Source of the DNA: a virus
IMG/VR virus record: IMGVR_UViG_3300034111_000658
Span: 1 to 21,372 of that record
DNA: 21,372 nucleotides
Direction: 5' to 3' (one strand)
Position 1 is the stretch's first letter. Each line of letters opens with the position of its first letter. This document shows, piece by piece, positions 10,571-19,742 of this stretch. The translations under genes and the position numbers were made by a program. The notes beneath the pieces were generated by a model that was not told the origin of the DNA, did no database searches, and was given only the letters and a program-made list of their open reading frames with translations.

Positions 10571-10585
10571 TGTTATATAGTATTT
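10571..10585 (-). promoter_or_regulatory. Putative late promoter before the giant gene
   Basis: The minus strand reads AAATACTATATAACA, matching the shared pattern AAATAC-NN-TATAACA seen before two other genes of this window. It overlaps the gp6 stop codon by two bases and ends 18 bases before the giant gene's ATG. The upstream extension is CTTAAATA, one mismatch from the NATAAATA late-promoter core known from T4-like cyanophages, so this is the weakest of the three copies. Confidence 0.5.
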
Positions 10586-13500
10586 AAGCCAATACAGTTT
10601 GGTTGATTTGCGCCGCGGTAATAGCACTAATAATCTGTACATTATCTACTGTAGCAGCACTTACAATAATTTCGTTATAGTTTGCATTAATTTGTAACAA
10701 GCTACCAAATACACTAGTTGCGCTAGACGGAACAATAGTAATACTTGCAATATTCGGAGCAAGTACACTATGTAAATATGCGCTCAGTTCACTAAAGTAA
10801 AATGTTTCACCAAAGTCCCAATTTGCTACATCAAAATAATTATTAATTGCTTCAATTACTTTAGTTTTAATATCATTATCACTAACAATGATACTAGAAT
10901 TTTTTACAACCTTAAATGTTGCCTGTAGCGAATCTGGTGCCAAAGCTCCAAATATTGGTTTAAATATAGCAGGATTGTAAATAATTGTATCTGTTAAATT
11001 TTTATATTTCTCTAATATACCAAACTCTGTAGAAAGCGCATTAGAACTCGGAGCTGTTGGTTCAACTACAGTATTAGTAGTATCTTGTATCCACGCAGTA
11101 TAATCATCCGAATATTGTTTTGTTAACAGATATAAATCAATGATATTACTTGGGCTCGGGTCAATTCGTCGATAATTTGGACTATTGTGTCTATATTGAA
11201 AATATATATCCTGTCTACCTTTTTTAGCAGTATACCCCGAAACTTCAAGCAATGTGTAGGCGGCACCATTGATAGATAATTGATAAAATTTATTTTCAGG
11301 CACAATATAGAATAATTGCCCATTCTGATATAATGTTGCGGCAGCCTCGGCAGCAATTAATGTACTATATGATGATTCTACTAAAGCATTGCTGACTAAA
11401 GTTTGTGTAGCAAAATTATTATATCCAGTAATTGATTGGAAATATACATATTTGTTGTTAACATCAACATTAGGGTTAACAATTATGTCAAACAAATCCG
11501 GATTGTCAAAAATACCATCATTATCTAAATCAGCAAATGTAATTAAAATTTTATTAGGATTTTCATAACCATCAACTTCAACAATATTTTTATAAATGTA
11601 CCATGTATAATCTAATGCTAGTGGATTTGAATCATCTGAATTCGAGTTTACTTTTAATATTTTGATATGATCATGTATTGTAACTCCAGTTGACGGGTCA
11701 AAGACCTTAACTGCATTATCAAAATAGAAGTTAGTTTCATTTACACTTTCAAATACATAATTCAAACCTCTATAATAAACAGTGTAAGTTTGTCCGATTG
11801 CTCGAAAGCGTATTAACCAACTGGTATCTAATCCTGTACTGCTAGTGTCTCCGGTATTGGCGAGACTAAATTCACCAATAGCTAAATCACCAGGTAATAT
11901 TAATTTCCATGAGGTAGTACCGCTATCATACCGTAGACCAAAATCTTCGTATGCTTGTACATAACTTACTATAGTATCTGTTAGGGTAGTTGAAAATTCA
12001 GTGTCGAATACCGCATACACTACAATTGCTACAGCACCATCTGGTACTCTTTCACTTAACGTAATTGGTCCGAGTCCAGTAGATAAATTCCCAACGCCGC
12101 CATTTGTGCCGTCACCAACAACTTGTTGAACAGCCGCGTAAATATAATATTTTTCTCCCGGGCGAACTGGAACGCCGGGCTGGATATTGTTTTGTGTATC
12201 AAAATAATTTCCTACACCTGCGCTAAATTTAATGACCGACCCTTGTGTAATATATCTGTTATTATTTGAAACTGTATCGCCAACTGATAGTATTATATTA
12301 GTAGCGTCTACTAGATATCCTGTACCACCATTTGCTATTGTCGTTGAATCATGCCAGTAAGTGTTACTTAATGTAATAGGTGGGTATTCTCCATAGAAGT
12401 AATGTAGTGTTTCTGGATTAGAAACGACTGGTTTTACTTTATTGTAAATTGCTTTGTAAATATCGTTCTTTGTATTATAATCAAAAGATGTTGAACTAAC
12501 AAATGGATCGCGATATAGTACGCCATCTTCTGCAAAGATGTTGGTACTTGAATATTTTCCAGTTGTATCAATAACATCTAAGTAACGACTAATACCAGAA
12601 CTGGTACGATTAACTGCTTTAACTTTAAGTATGTTACTAAACAATGTGTAAGGTAAGATGTTGTAATCTTCGCCTGTTACCATACGATCTTGTGTGTAGT
12701 ATTGTTGTGGTGCTTTTTGTCTAATTTCTTCAAGTGACTCGCGTGAACTAGCATTAGCCACTGTGTAGCGCAAACTTGAACGAATAGTAAGTGTTTCGAT
12801 ACGGCCGGTTCGACTAATATAGTTAATCGGTACGACTATACCTTGCATTTCATCTGGGGTAATTTTATAATCAGTACCGTTACTTACACGATAATACAAT
12901 CTATAATTACCCTGCGGTATGTTAGCAAATGCGCCGTCACCGAATACTAAATCAATTTGGTCACTGGCTCGAGTGTTAACTTGAAAGATGGATTTGCTAG
13001 AACTTTTATTGTAGATAACATTAGTATTACCCACTGCCGGGACCTGAGTCCACAAAGCATTTGGTAAGCCCTGCGCATCTAAACTGTATAACCATATATC
13101 AGTATTATTAATATTATCTACGTTAATACTGTACACACGATTTGGTGTACTTTCTTGGAATGTAAAATCAAGTGACTTTAATTCACCTTGTTTGAAATAG
13201 GTAAAGAATCCAGTATTTGTACTAGTATTGCCTAAATTATCATTACGATAAAGTAGATTAAATGGTTGATTTTGACGAGGAGCACTTTCATATATAAAAG
13301 TTTTACCAGCACTTGTCGGACTAATCATTTCAAAATTAGTCGTGGTACCTTCAATTTTACTTGTGAAACTATATGTTGCAATAATATTCGGTACTAAATT
13401 TATTTGATATTCGTCGTTGGTTATGCCATTAATTAATTGTGAGTTACTAGGTTTACCGATAGATTGAGATGATAATAGTCCTGCGTTGATCACTGCTGTG

Positions 13501-13967
13501 AACTGCTCGTACCAATTATCGTTTGCTGAATCTGCCCAGGAGATCACTAAGCCAGCTAAATTAATGCCGTTACTATCATATATATTTTCAGTAGTACTTA
13601 CACTATCAACTTTTAAAAATCCGCTAGCAGGAATATTACGTTTAGGATTGTATGAAATTAACTTAGCTAGTTTAAGAATACTGTCACGACGTTGTGCTGT
13701 GTCAATAAAGTTTTCACGTGCGTTTAAGTCGCTTCGGAAAGCAAGACTTTGACCTAAGAAGGCAATTAAATCGATAAGCGCAATGAACTCACTTGATTCG
13801 ATAAAGTCATTAAAGTCCTCCGGGTAATATAAGCGTAAATAATCAATCATCGACTTACGAAGTGTTTCGTAGTCGTAGCTTTGAAAATCCGCATTACGGA
13901 AGGTTTGATATACTCGTGTCCAATCTTCCGCAACTAATAAACCTGATTGTCTTGTAGTGATAGCCAT
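10584..13967 (-). CDS. 6: Baseplate wedge protein, gp6-like (baseplate J family), enlarged
   Basis: A 1127-residue protein. gp6 of T4 is the structural core of each baseplate wedge and forms the ring joining wedges around the hub. The N-terminus (about 1-130) has the typical pattern DFQSYDYETLRKSMIDYL, then a helix-rich stretch containing SEFIALIDLIAFLGQSLA. A central block near 402-435 (SRESLEEIRQKAPQQYYTQ, then DRMVTGEDYN) is characteristic of gp6/baseplate J proteins. The C-terminal part (about 1000-1127) contains a conserved-looking helix-strand region ending in VDNVQIISAITAAQ. The protein is far longer than T4 gp6 (about 660 residues); the excess lies between about 440 and 1000 and is beta-rich, including a DLDNDGIFD motif at 813-821. 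The ATG at 13967 is preceded by an AGGGAA ribosome-binding site and a late-promoter-like motif. It follows gp25 and precedes the giant gene, the expected wedge order. Confidence 0.9.
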   Translation of the reverse strand: MAITTRQSGLLVAEDWTRVYQTFRNADFQSYDYETLRKSMIDYLRLYYPEDFNDFIESSEFIALIDLIAFLGQSLAFRSDLNARENFIDTAQRRDSILKLAKLISYNPKRNIPASGFLKVDSVSTTENIYDSNGINLAGLVISWADSANDNWYEQFTAVINAGLLSSQSIGKPSNSQLINGITNDEYQINLVPNIIATYSFTSKIEGTTTNFEMISPTSAGKTFIYESAPRQNQPFNLLYRNDNLGNTSTNTGFFTYFKQGELKSLDFTFQESTPNRVYSINVDNINNTDIWLYSLDAQGLPNALWTQVPAVGNTNVIYNKSSSKSIFQVNTRASDQIDLVFGDGAFANIPQGNYRLYYRVSNGTDYKITPDEMQGIVVPINYISRTGRIETLTIRSSLRYTVANASSRESLEEIRQKAPQQYYTQDRMVTGEDYNILPYTLFSNILKVKAVNRTSSGISRYLDVIDTTGKYSSTNIFAEDGVLYRDPFVSSTSFDYNTKNDIYKAIYNKVKPVVSNPETLHYFYGEYPPITLSNTYWHDSTTIANGGTGYLVDATNIILSVGDTVSNNNRYITQGSVIKFSAGVGNYFDTQNNIQPGVPVRPGEKYYIYAAVQQVVGDGTNGGVGNLSTGLGPITLSERVPDGAVAIVVYAVFDTEFSTTLTDTIVSYVQAYEDFGLRYDSGTTSWKLILPGDLAIGEFSLANTGDTSSTGLDTSWLIRFRAIGQTYTVYYRGLNYVFESVNETNFYFDNAVKVFDPSTGVTIHDHIKILKVNSNSDDSNPLALDYTWYIYKNIVEVDGYENPNKILITFADLDNDGIFDNPDLFDIIVNPNVDVNNKYVYFQSITGYNNFATQTLVSNALVESSYSTLIAAEAAATLYQNGQLFYIVPENKFYQLSINGAAYTLLEVSGYTAKKGRQDIYFQYRHNSPNYRRIDPSPSNIIDLYLLTKQYSDDYTAWIQDTTNTVVEPTAPSSNALSTEFGILEKYKNLTDTIIYNPAIFKPIFGALAPDSLQATFKVVKNSSIIVSDNDIKTKVIEAINNYFDVANWDFGETFYFSELSAYLHSVLAPNIASITIVPSSATSVFGSLLQINANYNEIIVSAATVDNVQIISAITAAQINQTVLA

Positions 13968-13977
13968 ACTAATTCCC

Positions 13978-13992
13978 TGTTATAATGTATTT
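13978..13992 (-). promoter_or_regulatory. Putative late promoter before gp6-like gene
   Basis: The minus strand reads AAATACATTATAACA, preceded by bases that make AATAAATA, a full match to the T4/cyanophage late core NATAAATA. It lies in the largest gap of the window (13968-14018) and ends 10 bases before the gp6 ATG, with the AGGGAA ribosome-binding site between. If it is a promoter, the leader would be very short. The same 15-base pattern occurs before the giant gene and the 407-residue gene. Confidence 0.6.
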
Positions 13993-14018
13993 ATTTAAGG
14001 AAAAAAGTACGTAGTTTA

Positions 14019-14396
14019 TTAATATGTGGTGAGTGTGCGGTTCTGATTATTGAATCTAAGATTCATTAGATTTGTTTGGTTTGTCTGTAGGTAACGCAGT
14101 TCAATTTCGATTTGAATGCCAGTTTCATACTCAGTAACGATAACATTATCAATCGATACACGTGGATCATACGCAGCAATTGCTTTAATATCGGCTATAA
14201 TTGCACTCTTAAGCTCGGGAGTAAATGGATCATATAAGACGTTCCATATAATAGTGCCAAAATTTGGATTCATCAATTTCTCACCTTTACGGATCTGAAA
14301 GTGATTTAGTAAATCTTGCTTAATTAACTCAAAGTCAGTTAGACGAAACTTTTTGTTTCTGCCTACTGTTGAGAAACCTTTATATAAAATAGCCAT
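14019..14396 (-). CDS. 25: Baseplate wedge protein, gp25-like (GPW/gp25 family)
   Basis: A 125-residue protein, close to T4 gp25 (132 residues). gp25 is a small wedge component that links gp6 to the first sheath ring and is the counterpart of TssE in type VI secretion and Afp9 in antifeeding prophages. The sequence has the family pattern: DFELIKQDLLNHFQIRKGEK, then NPNFGTIIWNVLYDP, then a helix, then DPRV in place of the usual EPR motif near the end of the helix, followed by beta strands (IQIEIELRYL). The ATG is eight bases after the spike gene stop; an AGGA ribosome-binding site overlaps the end of that gene, which suggests translational coupling. Stop is TAA. The Asp for Glu change in EPR is the only oddity. 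Confidence 0.92.
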   Translation of the reverse strand: MAILYKGFSTVGRNKKFRLTDFELIKQDLLNHFQIRKGEKLMNPNFGTIIWNVLYDPFTPELKSAIIADIKAIAAYDPRVSIDNVIVTEYETGIQIEIELRYLQTNQTNLMNLRFNNQNRTLTTY

Positions 14397-14404
14397 AATA
14401 ATAT

Positions 14405-16543
14405 TTATCCTGCCCTGAGTGTCGCAACTTTTGGCGCCATTACAGCAATAGCATATTTTCCTTTCTGATAATAACTTGCTCCTGAAGTTCCATTATTAAT
14501 ATCAGCACCAACACCGGTACGTGCAAATGTATTTGCTCCGCCTGCGCCTAACATATGAGCTGTCATTAGTAATCCACCGATTTCTTCTTTTGAAGTTTCT
14601 GTTGTGATTGTTTTTTTAGCAACTAATGTATTATAATTAGCTTTAGTAAAGTTATAGATTGCCTGCTCTTGTAGTGCGGGCGTATTAAGAAACTTATCAC
14701 GACTTAATCCGTTTAACCACATGGCATCATTGCCCAATGTTGCAGTGCCTTGGCAATGACTAGCAACGAAGCCGGCTTGTTGCAATGCCTGAAAACCCAT
14801 CTGATATTTTCCTAAAAATCCGCATTGATTAATTGCCTCGTATCCTGCCTTACCATTTTGCAGCCTCGGTGAGTAAGAACGCGGAACTTTACAGTCTACA
14901 TTCATTGGTGTAGCGGCACTGCTTTCACTTTTTGCAATTTGCGCCAATAAAGCAATTACTTCATCTTTACTCAATGGTCCAATTACACCAACACCGTCAG
15001 CATTAATAAGTTGATCTCTAATATTTTTTTCAGTTAACTGACCCGATACTCCTGTTAAATCTTTATATGCTGGTTTAAAATTAGGACTGCCCACCGGAGT
15101 TGATAGCGTCGGTACCTCTGTGACTTTTTCACCGCGATTGAATGGTTCGTGTGTTGGAGCGACAGCAACAATTGATGTTAATTTTCCTGAAGGTACATAA
15201 ACTCCATTGTTGTTAAGTGCCACATCGGAAAAAGTATGTGATGGTATTGGGTTAGGTTTTTTAACTGTTTTTGCGCCACCGCTATTCTGTTTAATTAGCG
15301 CACCTGTATGTGCTATGTCGCCGGTTGAGTTCATTGATATACTACCAGTATCGACATTAACTTCAGTACTACTTTGTAAGCCAATTGCGCCGCCAGCACC
15401 TACAGTAACTACACCATTGGATAGCAGATTAAAACTAGCACAATCAATTTGAAATTTGTTGCCAGCATTTAAATTGATATTATTAGCGGCATTGAGATTT
15501 ATGTTAGTATCCGAATGTAAATTAATAGATCCTTCGCTTCTAACATTAAATCCTGATTGTGAATATATATGTATTTGACCATCACTTGACAACTCAACCC
15601 AACTTTTTCCAGTCTTGTGTGAAATGTACAAAGTATTATTTGTATCATTCATCATAATTTGATGACCACTAGCAGTGCGTAATCTTATTAATTGATTTTC
15701 AGCAATAGCATTACCGTCATCCATAACAAACGTATGGCCACCCTTACGAGTTGTATAACGATAATCGTCTTCGGTTAATGTACCAGCTAGTACTTTAGCA
15801 TTATATAGTTCAACGTTATCGGCAGGATCACCATCATAAGGTCTCCCCGGAGTACTAATACCGAATACATTGCTCGGACTTTCGCGTTGACTACTACTTG
15901 TAATAGTACCACGAGCTGTATCTCTATCTAACCCCTGCGCTTTTAATATAGAATACTGTTCTTCATGTATTGGTTTAGGGTTATCAATAAAATTTGGGTT
16001 TGCTTTTGTAATAGGATCAATTTCGTTATATTCTACAACTGGTGCTGTAATACCTGGTTGATATGATTTTTTAGTAGAGTCGCTAGATCCGCTTGGGTCA
16101 ATCTTATTACTGCTGGCTAATCCTGGCATCATGTGTCGACTAACATGTGAGTTAACACAGGCAATAAAATATCCACGTAACGGGTCACCTGCAATGAATA
16201 TTACAATTACTTCGACTCCGATATCCGGTGGTACCATCCACATACCATAGGTGTGCGGTACATTTCTAAACTTATTATCACTATTGGGTTTGTTTGCGTA
16301 TTTTGATGCAATATCGGTGGTTCCCATAAACGGGCTAGCATAGCTGACTGTACGCCAGTTTTTTGGCTCATCGGGATTACCACCTAGATCCGGAATATAA
16401 ACTTGTAGTCTACCTGCTCGTGTAGGATCTAAATTGTTTTTAACAATACCTATATATGGATGTGGGTCAACTCTAGTAGCAGCGGCATCTTCTCTACGAA
16501 AATGTTTGACTACCTTACTACCAACTCTGTGATCTATTGCCAT
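14405..16543 (-). CDS. 5: Baseplate spike, gp5/VgrG-like, with C-terminal lysozyme-like domain
   Basis: A 712-residue central spike protein. Residues about 28-138 form the gp5-type OB fold (IGIVKNNLDPTRAGRLQVYI, then WMVPPDIGVEVIVIFIAGDP), which sits on the hub. Around 270-320 is the typical join to the needle (LIRLRTASGHQIMMNDTNNT). About 325-430 has short alternating strands (INLHSDTNINLNAANNINLN), the pattern of the gp5/VgrG triple-stranded beta-helix. After a Pro-rich linker, residues about 505-712 look like a lysozyme or transglycosylase domain: a helix followed by Glu540 in KSESSA and a GFLGKYQMG motif at 575-583, typical of muramidase-type enzymes that cleave peptidoglycan during injection. 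Glu540 as catalyst is inferred. In T4 gp5 the lysozyme lies between the OB fold and the helix; here it follows the helix. Start supported by AAGGAAA at 16551-16557. Confidence 0.9.
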   Translation of the reverse strand: MAIDHRVGSKVVKHFRREDAAATRVDPHPYIGIVKNNLDPTRAGRLQVYIPDLGGNPDEPKNWRTVSYASPFMGTTDIASKYANKPNSDNKFRNVPHTYGMWMVPPDIGVEVIVIFIAGDPLRGYFIACVNSHVSRHMMPGLASSNKIDPSGSSDSTKKSYQPGITAPVVEYNEIDPITKANPNFIDNPKPIHEEQYSILKAQGLDRDTARGTITSSSQRESPSNVFGISTPGRPYDGDPADNVELYNAKVLAGTLTEDDYRYTTRKGGHTFVMDDGNAIAENQLIRLRTASGHQIMMNDTNNTLYISHKTGKSWVELSSDGQIHIYSQSGFNVRSEGSINLHSDTNINLNAANNINLNAGNKFQIDCASFNLLSNGVVTVGAGGAIGLQSSTEVNVDTGSISMNSTGDIAHTGALIKQNSGGAKTVKKPNPIPSHTFSDVALNNNGVYVPSGKLTSIVAVAPTHEPFNRGEKVTEVPTLSTPVGSPNFKPAYKDLTGVSGQLTEKNIRDQLINADGVGVIGPLSKDEVIALLAQIAKSESSAATPMNVDCKVPRSYSPRLQNGKAGYEAINQCGFLGKYQMGFQALQQAGFVASHCQGTATLGNDAMWLNGLSRDKFLNTPALQEQAIYNFTKANYNTLVAKKTITTETSKEEIGGLLMTAHMLGAGGANTFARTGVGADINNGTSGASYYQKGKYAIAVMAPKVATLRAG

Positions 16544-16550
16544 TTATTAC

Positions 16551-16557
16551 TTTCCTT
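16551..16557 (-). promoter_or_regulatory. Shine-Dalgarno site of spike gene
   Basis: The minus strand reads AAGGAAA seven bases upstream of the ATG at 16543, within the 22-base gap after the hub gene. It supports this start for the spike gene. No promoter motif of the shared type is seen here, so the spike is probably translated from the upstream transcript. Confidence 0.7.
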
Positions 16558-16565
16558 ATTTTTGA

Positions 16566-19500
16566 TTAAGCCGCTCTTGTATATGAATCTAATGCGTTAA
16601 CGTATGCAGTTTGTGCGGCTTTATTGGCTGCATCCAAGGGTGCATACTTAGCTTGTGCAGTTGCTAACTGATTCTGTGCTAGAGCCAAGTTTTGTTGATT
16701 ATTATCAATTAATGAGGCAGCCTCGGCTTGTGTTAATACTCCTCGTGCTACTCTGTCAGGGTATCTATCAAGGTTAGCACGTATAGTCTCAATTCTAGAT
16801 TCAATTTGCATAACTGCATCTAACGCAGTATTTGCTGCAGATTGTGCTTGATCTCTTGCGGCTCTGGCTTGATCCGATGTAGCTTTTAATGCTAATTTCT
16901 CTGCACTTGGTGGAACTGGGCTCGGTGTTGATACTGGTTCTGTTTGTGTAGTAATTGCTGTTTCTGGAGCGGTTGCGTCAACTTTAGCCAATGCTCGTTC
17001 TTCAGCTGTTTGCAATGGTAGTGTAGTATCATCGACTGGGGCACTGCCCGGGGCTTTATCATCACTAAATGTTTTAGCTGTGTTTTCGGCATTAGCCACG
17101 GCATCTACATTAACCGATAACGGAGCAGCATTGGCTTCACGTTCTGTATTAGCCGTTTTTAACGGATATGTTGGTTCTAATGATGTTTGTCGTGGTAAGC
17201 GTACTACATCCAATGTTTGTTCAAATTTTCCACCAGAAAATGTGCTTTCAACAGTTAGGACACGATACATTCCAGAAAATAAACTTGTTGAGTATTTAGA
17301 ATCAAACTTCATCAATCCAGTAGATTCGTCTATATCGCTCGGACTTTTGACTGTGATCTGTATATAAAGCTCACCTTGGTCCATACGCAGACTACCGTTA
17401 GCAATTAATCGAGGTTCTATGCCTGTTCCATCAACTTGATCCGACAATACAGTCATTTCTGGTGGATAAAATACATCATCTTGTTTAATATACTGCGGAT
17501 CGCCAATTATCTTTATTTTTGCCTGCAGCATATCGCCACCAGCTGTTGTATACAACGATGCTTCTATATCAGCTAGAGCAATTGCTTCTACTGTCACTGC
17601 GCCGCCGGTTGATTGTTGCTGTGAGTTTTGTACAACTGTTTTCTTGCCGAGAAGCATTAGCGCATTGGCTTCTCTCGACTGCTCAGTAATTTTTGCGTTT
17701 GTAGTTTTATCTAACAATAGATTTTGTGTCTTAGATAAATTTTCTCTATATGCGGTGACAGCAGTATAGTACAGAGCATTAAACTCAATATTAAAATCAA
17801 GCACATCGTTATTTTTTCCTGTGTACCAATAATTATGTATTTTACATGGTTCAGTCCACGTTCCTTGCGGACCTTCTCTTGTTTTTGTATTGTATACAGT
17901 GTATGGCAATATATGATAAGTGATTTCACGAGCCCACGTTTCTTGTGACACATTGTAATCAAGTAACTTTACAGTTGGTACTACCTTATACCACTTTAAT
18001 GGTACCTTAGCTTGCTCGTCAAGATATTTTTTATATGCTTCGTCGTTGCCATTGAAGTGCGAAACTGGTTTTATCTGTCCCTGTAAATATTTGGTATGTC
18101 GCATCGCAAAAGCAATAACTTGATCTATACTAGTACCTGTATTGATTGCAAATACTCGCATGCCATGATCTAAACTTCCGGGAGTGCCCCTAATAGACAT
18201 TCCGTTTTCTTGGCTAGCCATTGGAGTTTGTGCTGTACTCAATGTTTCTATATTAAGATTAAATTGGCCCCCGTCCTCTTTAGTAATATCTGGATGAACT
18301 TTAAAATAATACTTGTCGGCAATTGCTGTTTTTTCTCTAGCGGCTACATCAGCATAATAAGCAGTGATAGCACCGCCATATGATTTTACTTTATAGAATG
18401 CGTCTTTGCCTTTAAGAGAATTAGTAGATTCTGCATTTGCCTTTCCTATAGCAGTTAACGGAACAACTTCGTTTGTTCCGCCTCTGACTGTTAGAAGTCC
18501 GTTGGCATCCTGTTGGAATTGACCCTGCTGGCCAATTAATCCTTCTCGTTGAGTCTTTGCTTTAGCAAAAGCCGTTTCCTCAGCTGTACTTTGTAAAAAA
18601 CCCTCAAGTGTACCTGCTGTTATTTCAAAGTTTGCCGGTGTACTAACTGTTGATAAATCATAAGCTGAATGATTATACGGACATGCTTCCATATGATATT
18701 CAGCACCTTTTGGTGTGGCTTTTATATCCATTTTTAAAAGACGAATAGGTATACGTTTTGTTTGGTCAGGTATAATGCCCACAATCTCTCCAGCATCATT
18801 TATGCCAAAGAAATCAATTTGTAATAGATACGGTTGTGCTATGTAATTTACCGAGCCGATATCGGCACTAAGGTCAAGAATTCGATTTAATAGTGTAACT
18901 CCGTATGGTTCTATAATATTAAATGTAAGATTTATTGCATTAGTCGAACGTGAACGATCATTAAGGCCAATGACTGTGGTCATGTTAAGATCTTCAAAGT
19001 AAAAATCTTCGGCAAAGAATGGCGCACGCTTAAACATTGACACACCTTCGTCACTATTCCATCGCCCGGCGCTGGCTATGATAACACGATTTGATTGATA
19101 ATTTTTAACGTCACTTACTATTTTATTATATTCATCAACTGTTAATAGTGCTAAACTCAATCCATAGGTATACGACGGATATGCTAGCAACGGATTAGGT
19201 ATCGGTTTCTTCTTTTCATTGTTTGCTGTGGTTGCCTTTGTTGTTTCGCCACTCGTGGCCTCTGATTTTGTTGAAAAATTAGGACCAATGTCGTAATTGT
19301 TTATTGCCGCTCCGGCGCCTGCTGTACTTACACTTAGATTTTTTTGCTCGCTGGCCGACAGTGTATTATTTTCAGCAGGCGGTGCTGGCGGCGCAGCAGT
19401 GTCTTGTAATGCTACCGGCGGGTTAGCAACAGGAGGATCGTTAGCAATTTTATTTGCAGCGGTGTCTGATGTTATAGCCGGCGCTTCTTGTAATTGAGCA

Positions 19501-19739
19501 TTTAAATCTGCTATTGCTAATTCTTGTCGTCTAATAATATCAACAGCGTTATCTATATCTACCTGCAGATCTGCAGCGTCTTGTAACAAATTCTCCCTCA
19601 TACTACGATTGCCGGGACTATTTGCATTTATTATTTTTTGATCATACCGTTGACGTAGACTAGCTAACTCTTGCTGATTAGATGCAAGAGTTTGTTGAGC
19701 TGATGTTATTTTAGATTGTAATTGTGCTGCGGTAGCCAT
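16566..19739 (-). CDS. Probable baseplate hub protein (gp27 position) with terminal coiled coils
   Basis: A 1057-residue protein. Residues 1-95 are a Gln/Ala/Leu-rich heptad-like helix (QLQSKITSAQQTLASNQQEL), followed by a Pro/Ala/Thr linker to about 180. The folded core begins with NPLLAYPSYTYGLSLALL (about 182) and runs to about 880; it includes INTGTSIDQVIAFAMRHTKY near 525-545 and YWYTGKNNDVLDFNIEFN near 637-654. A second low-complexity linker leads to a C-terminal coiled coil (about 944-1057; DQARAARDQAQSAANTALDA). The core resembles, from memory, uncharacterised structural proteins of marine T4-like phages. Its place between gp53-like and gp5-like genes, and the hub-spike pairing in Afp8/VgrG, suggest it is the gp27-type hub on which the spike sits. 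That role rests on synteny and is not proven. It starts three bases after the previous stop, so it is co-translated. The ribosome-binding site is weak (GGGG). Confidence 0.88.
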   Translation of the reverse strand: MATAAQLQSKITSAQQTLASNQQELASLRQRYDQKIINANSPGNRSMRENLLQDAADLQVDIDNAVDIIRRQELAIADLNAQLQEAPAITSDTAANKIANDPPVANPPVALQDTAAPPAPPAENNTLSASEQKNLSVSTAGAGAAINNYDIGPNFSTKSEATSGETTKATTANNEKKKPIPNPLLAYPSYTYGLSLALLTVDEYNKIVSDVKNYQSNRVIIASAGRWNSDEGVSMFKRAPFFAEDFYFEDLNMTTVIGLNDRSRSTNAINLTFNIIEPYGVTLLNRILDLSADIGSVNYIAQPYLLQIDFFGINDAGEIVGIIPDQTKRIPIRLLKMDIKATPKGAEYHMEACPYNHSAYDLSTVSTPANFEITAGTLEGFLQSTAEETAFAKAKTQREGLIGQQGQFQQDANGLLTVRGGTNEVVPLTAIGKANAESTNSLKGKDAFYKVKSYGGAITAYYADVAAREKTAIADKYYFKVHPDITKEDGGQFNLNIETLSTAQTPMASQENGMSIRGTPGSLDHGMRVFAINTGTSIDQVIAFAMRHTKYLQGQIKPVSHFNGNDEAYKKYLDEQAKVPLKWYKVVPTVKLLDYNVSQETWAREITYHILPYTVYNTKTREGPQGTWTEPCKIHNYWYTGKNNDVLDFNIEFNALYYTAVTAYRENLSKTQNLLLDKTTNAKITEQSREANALMLLGKKTVVQNSQQQSTGGAVTVEAIALADIEASLYTTAGGDMLQAKIKIIGDPQYIKQDDVFYPPEMTVLSDQVDGTGIEPRLIANGSLRMDQGELYIQITVKSPSDIDESTGLMKFDSKYSTSLFSGMYRVLTVESTFSGGKFEQTLDVVRLPRQTSLEPTYPLKTANTEREANAAPLSVNVDAVANAENTAKTFSDDKAPGSAPVDDTTLPLQTAEERALAKVDATAPETAITTQTEPVSTPSPVPPSAEKLALKATSDQARAARDQAQSAANTALDAVMQIESRIETIRANLDRYPDRVARGVLTQAEAASLIDNNQQNLALAQNQLATAQAKYAPLDAANKAAQTAYVNALDSYTRAA

Positions 19740-19742
19740 CTA

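Noticed and set aside
11123-11356. Minus-strand short frame within the gp6-like gene
   Set aside because: Same strand but a different frame from a well-supported gp6 reading; no start signal and no family features.
13993-14018. Possible terminator in the gp25/gp6 gap (TACGTA next to a T run)
   Set aside because: The inverted repeat is only six bases with no loop or GC stem, too weak for an intrinsic terminator.
14402-14409. GATAAATA on the minus strand before the gp25-like gene, a formal NATAAATA match
   Set aside because: It ends only a few bases before the ATG and lacks the TATAACA half, so transcription would start at or inside the gene; more likely chance in A+T-rich DNA overlapping the spike stop codon.
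16892-17104. Minus-strand frame of 70 codons, Gln/Pro-rich, within the hub gene
   Set aside because: An out-of-frame reading of the low-complexity linker; composition follows from the codons of the real gene.
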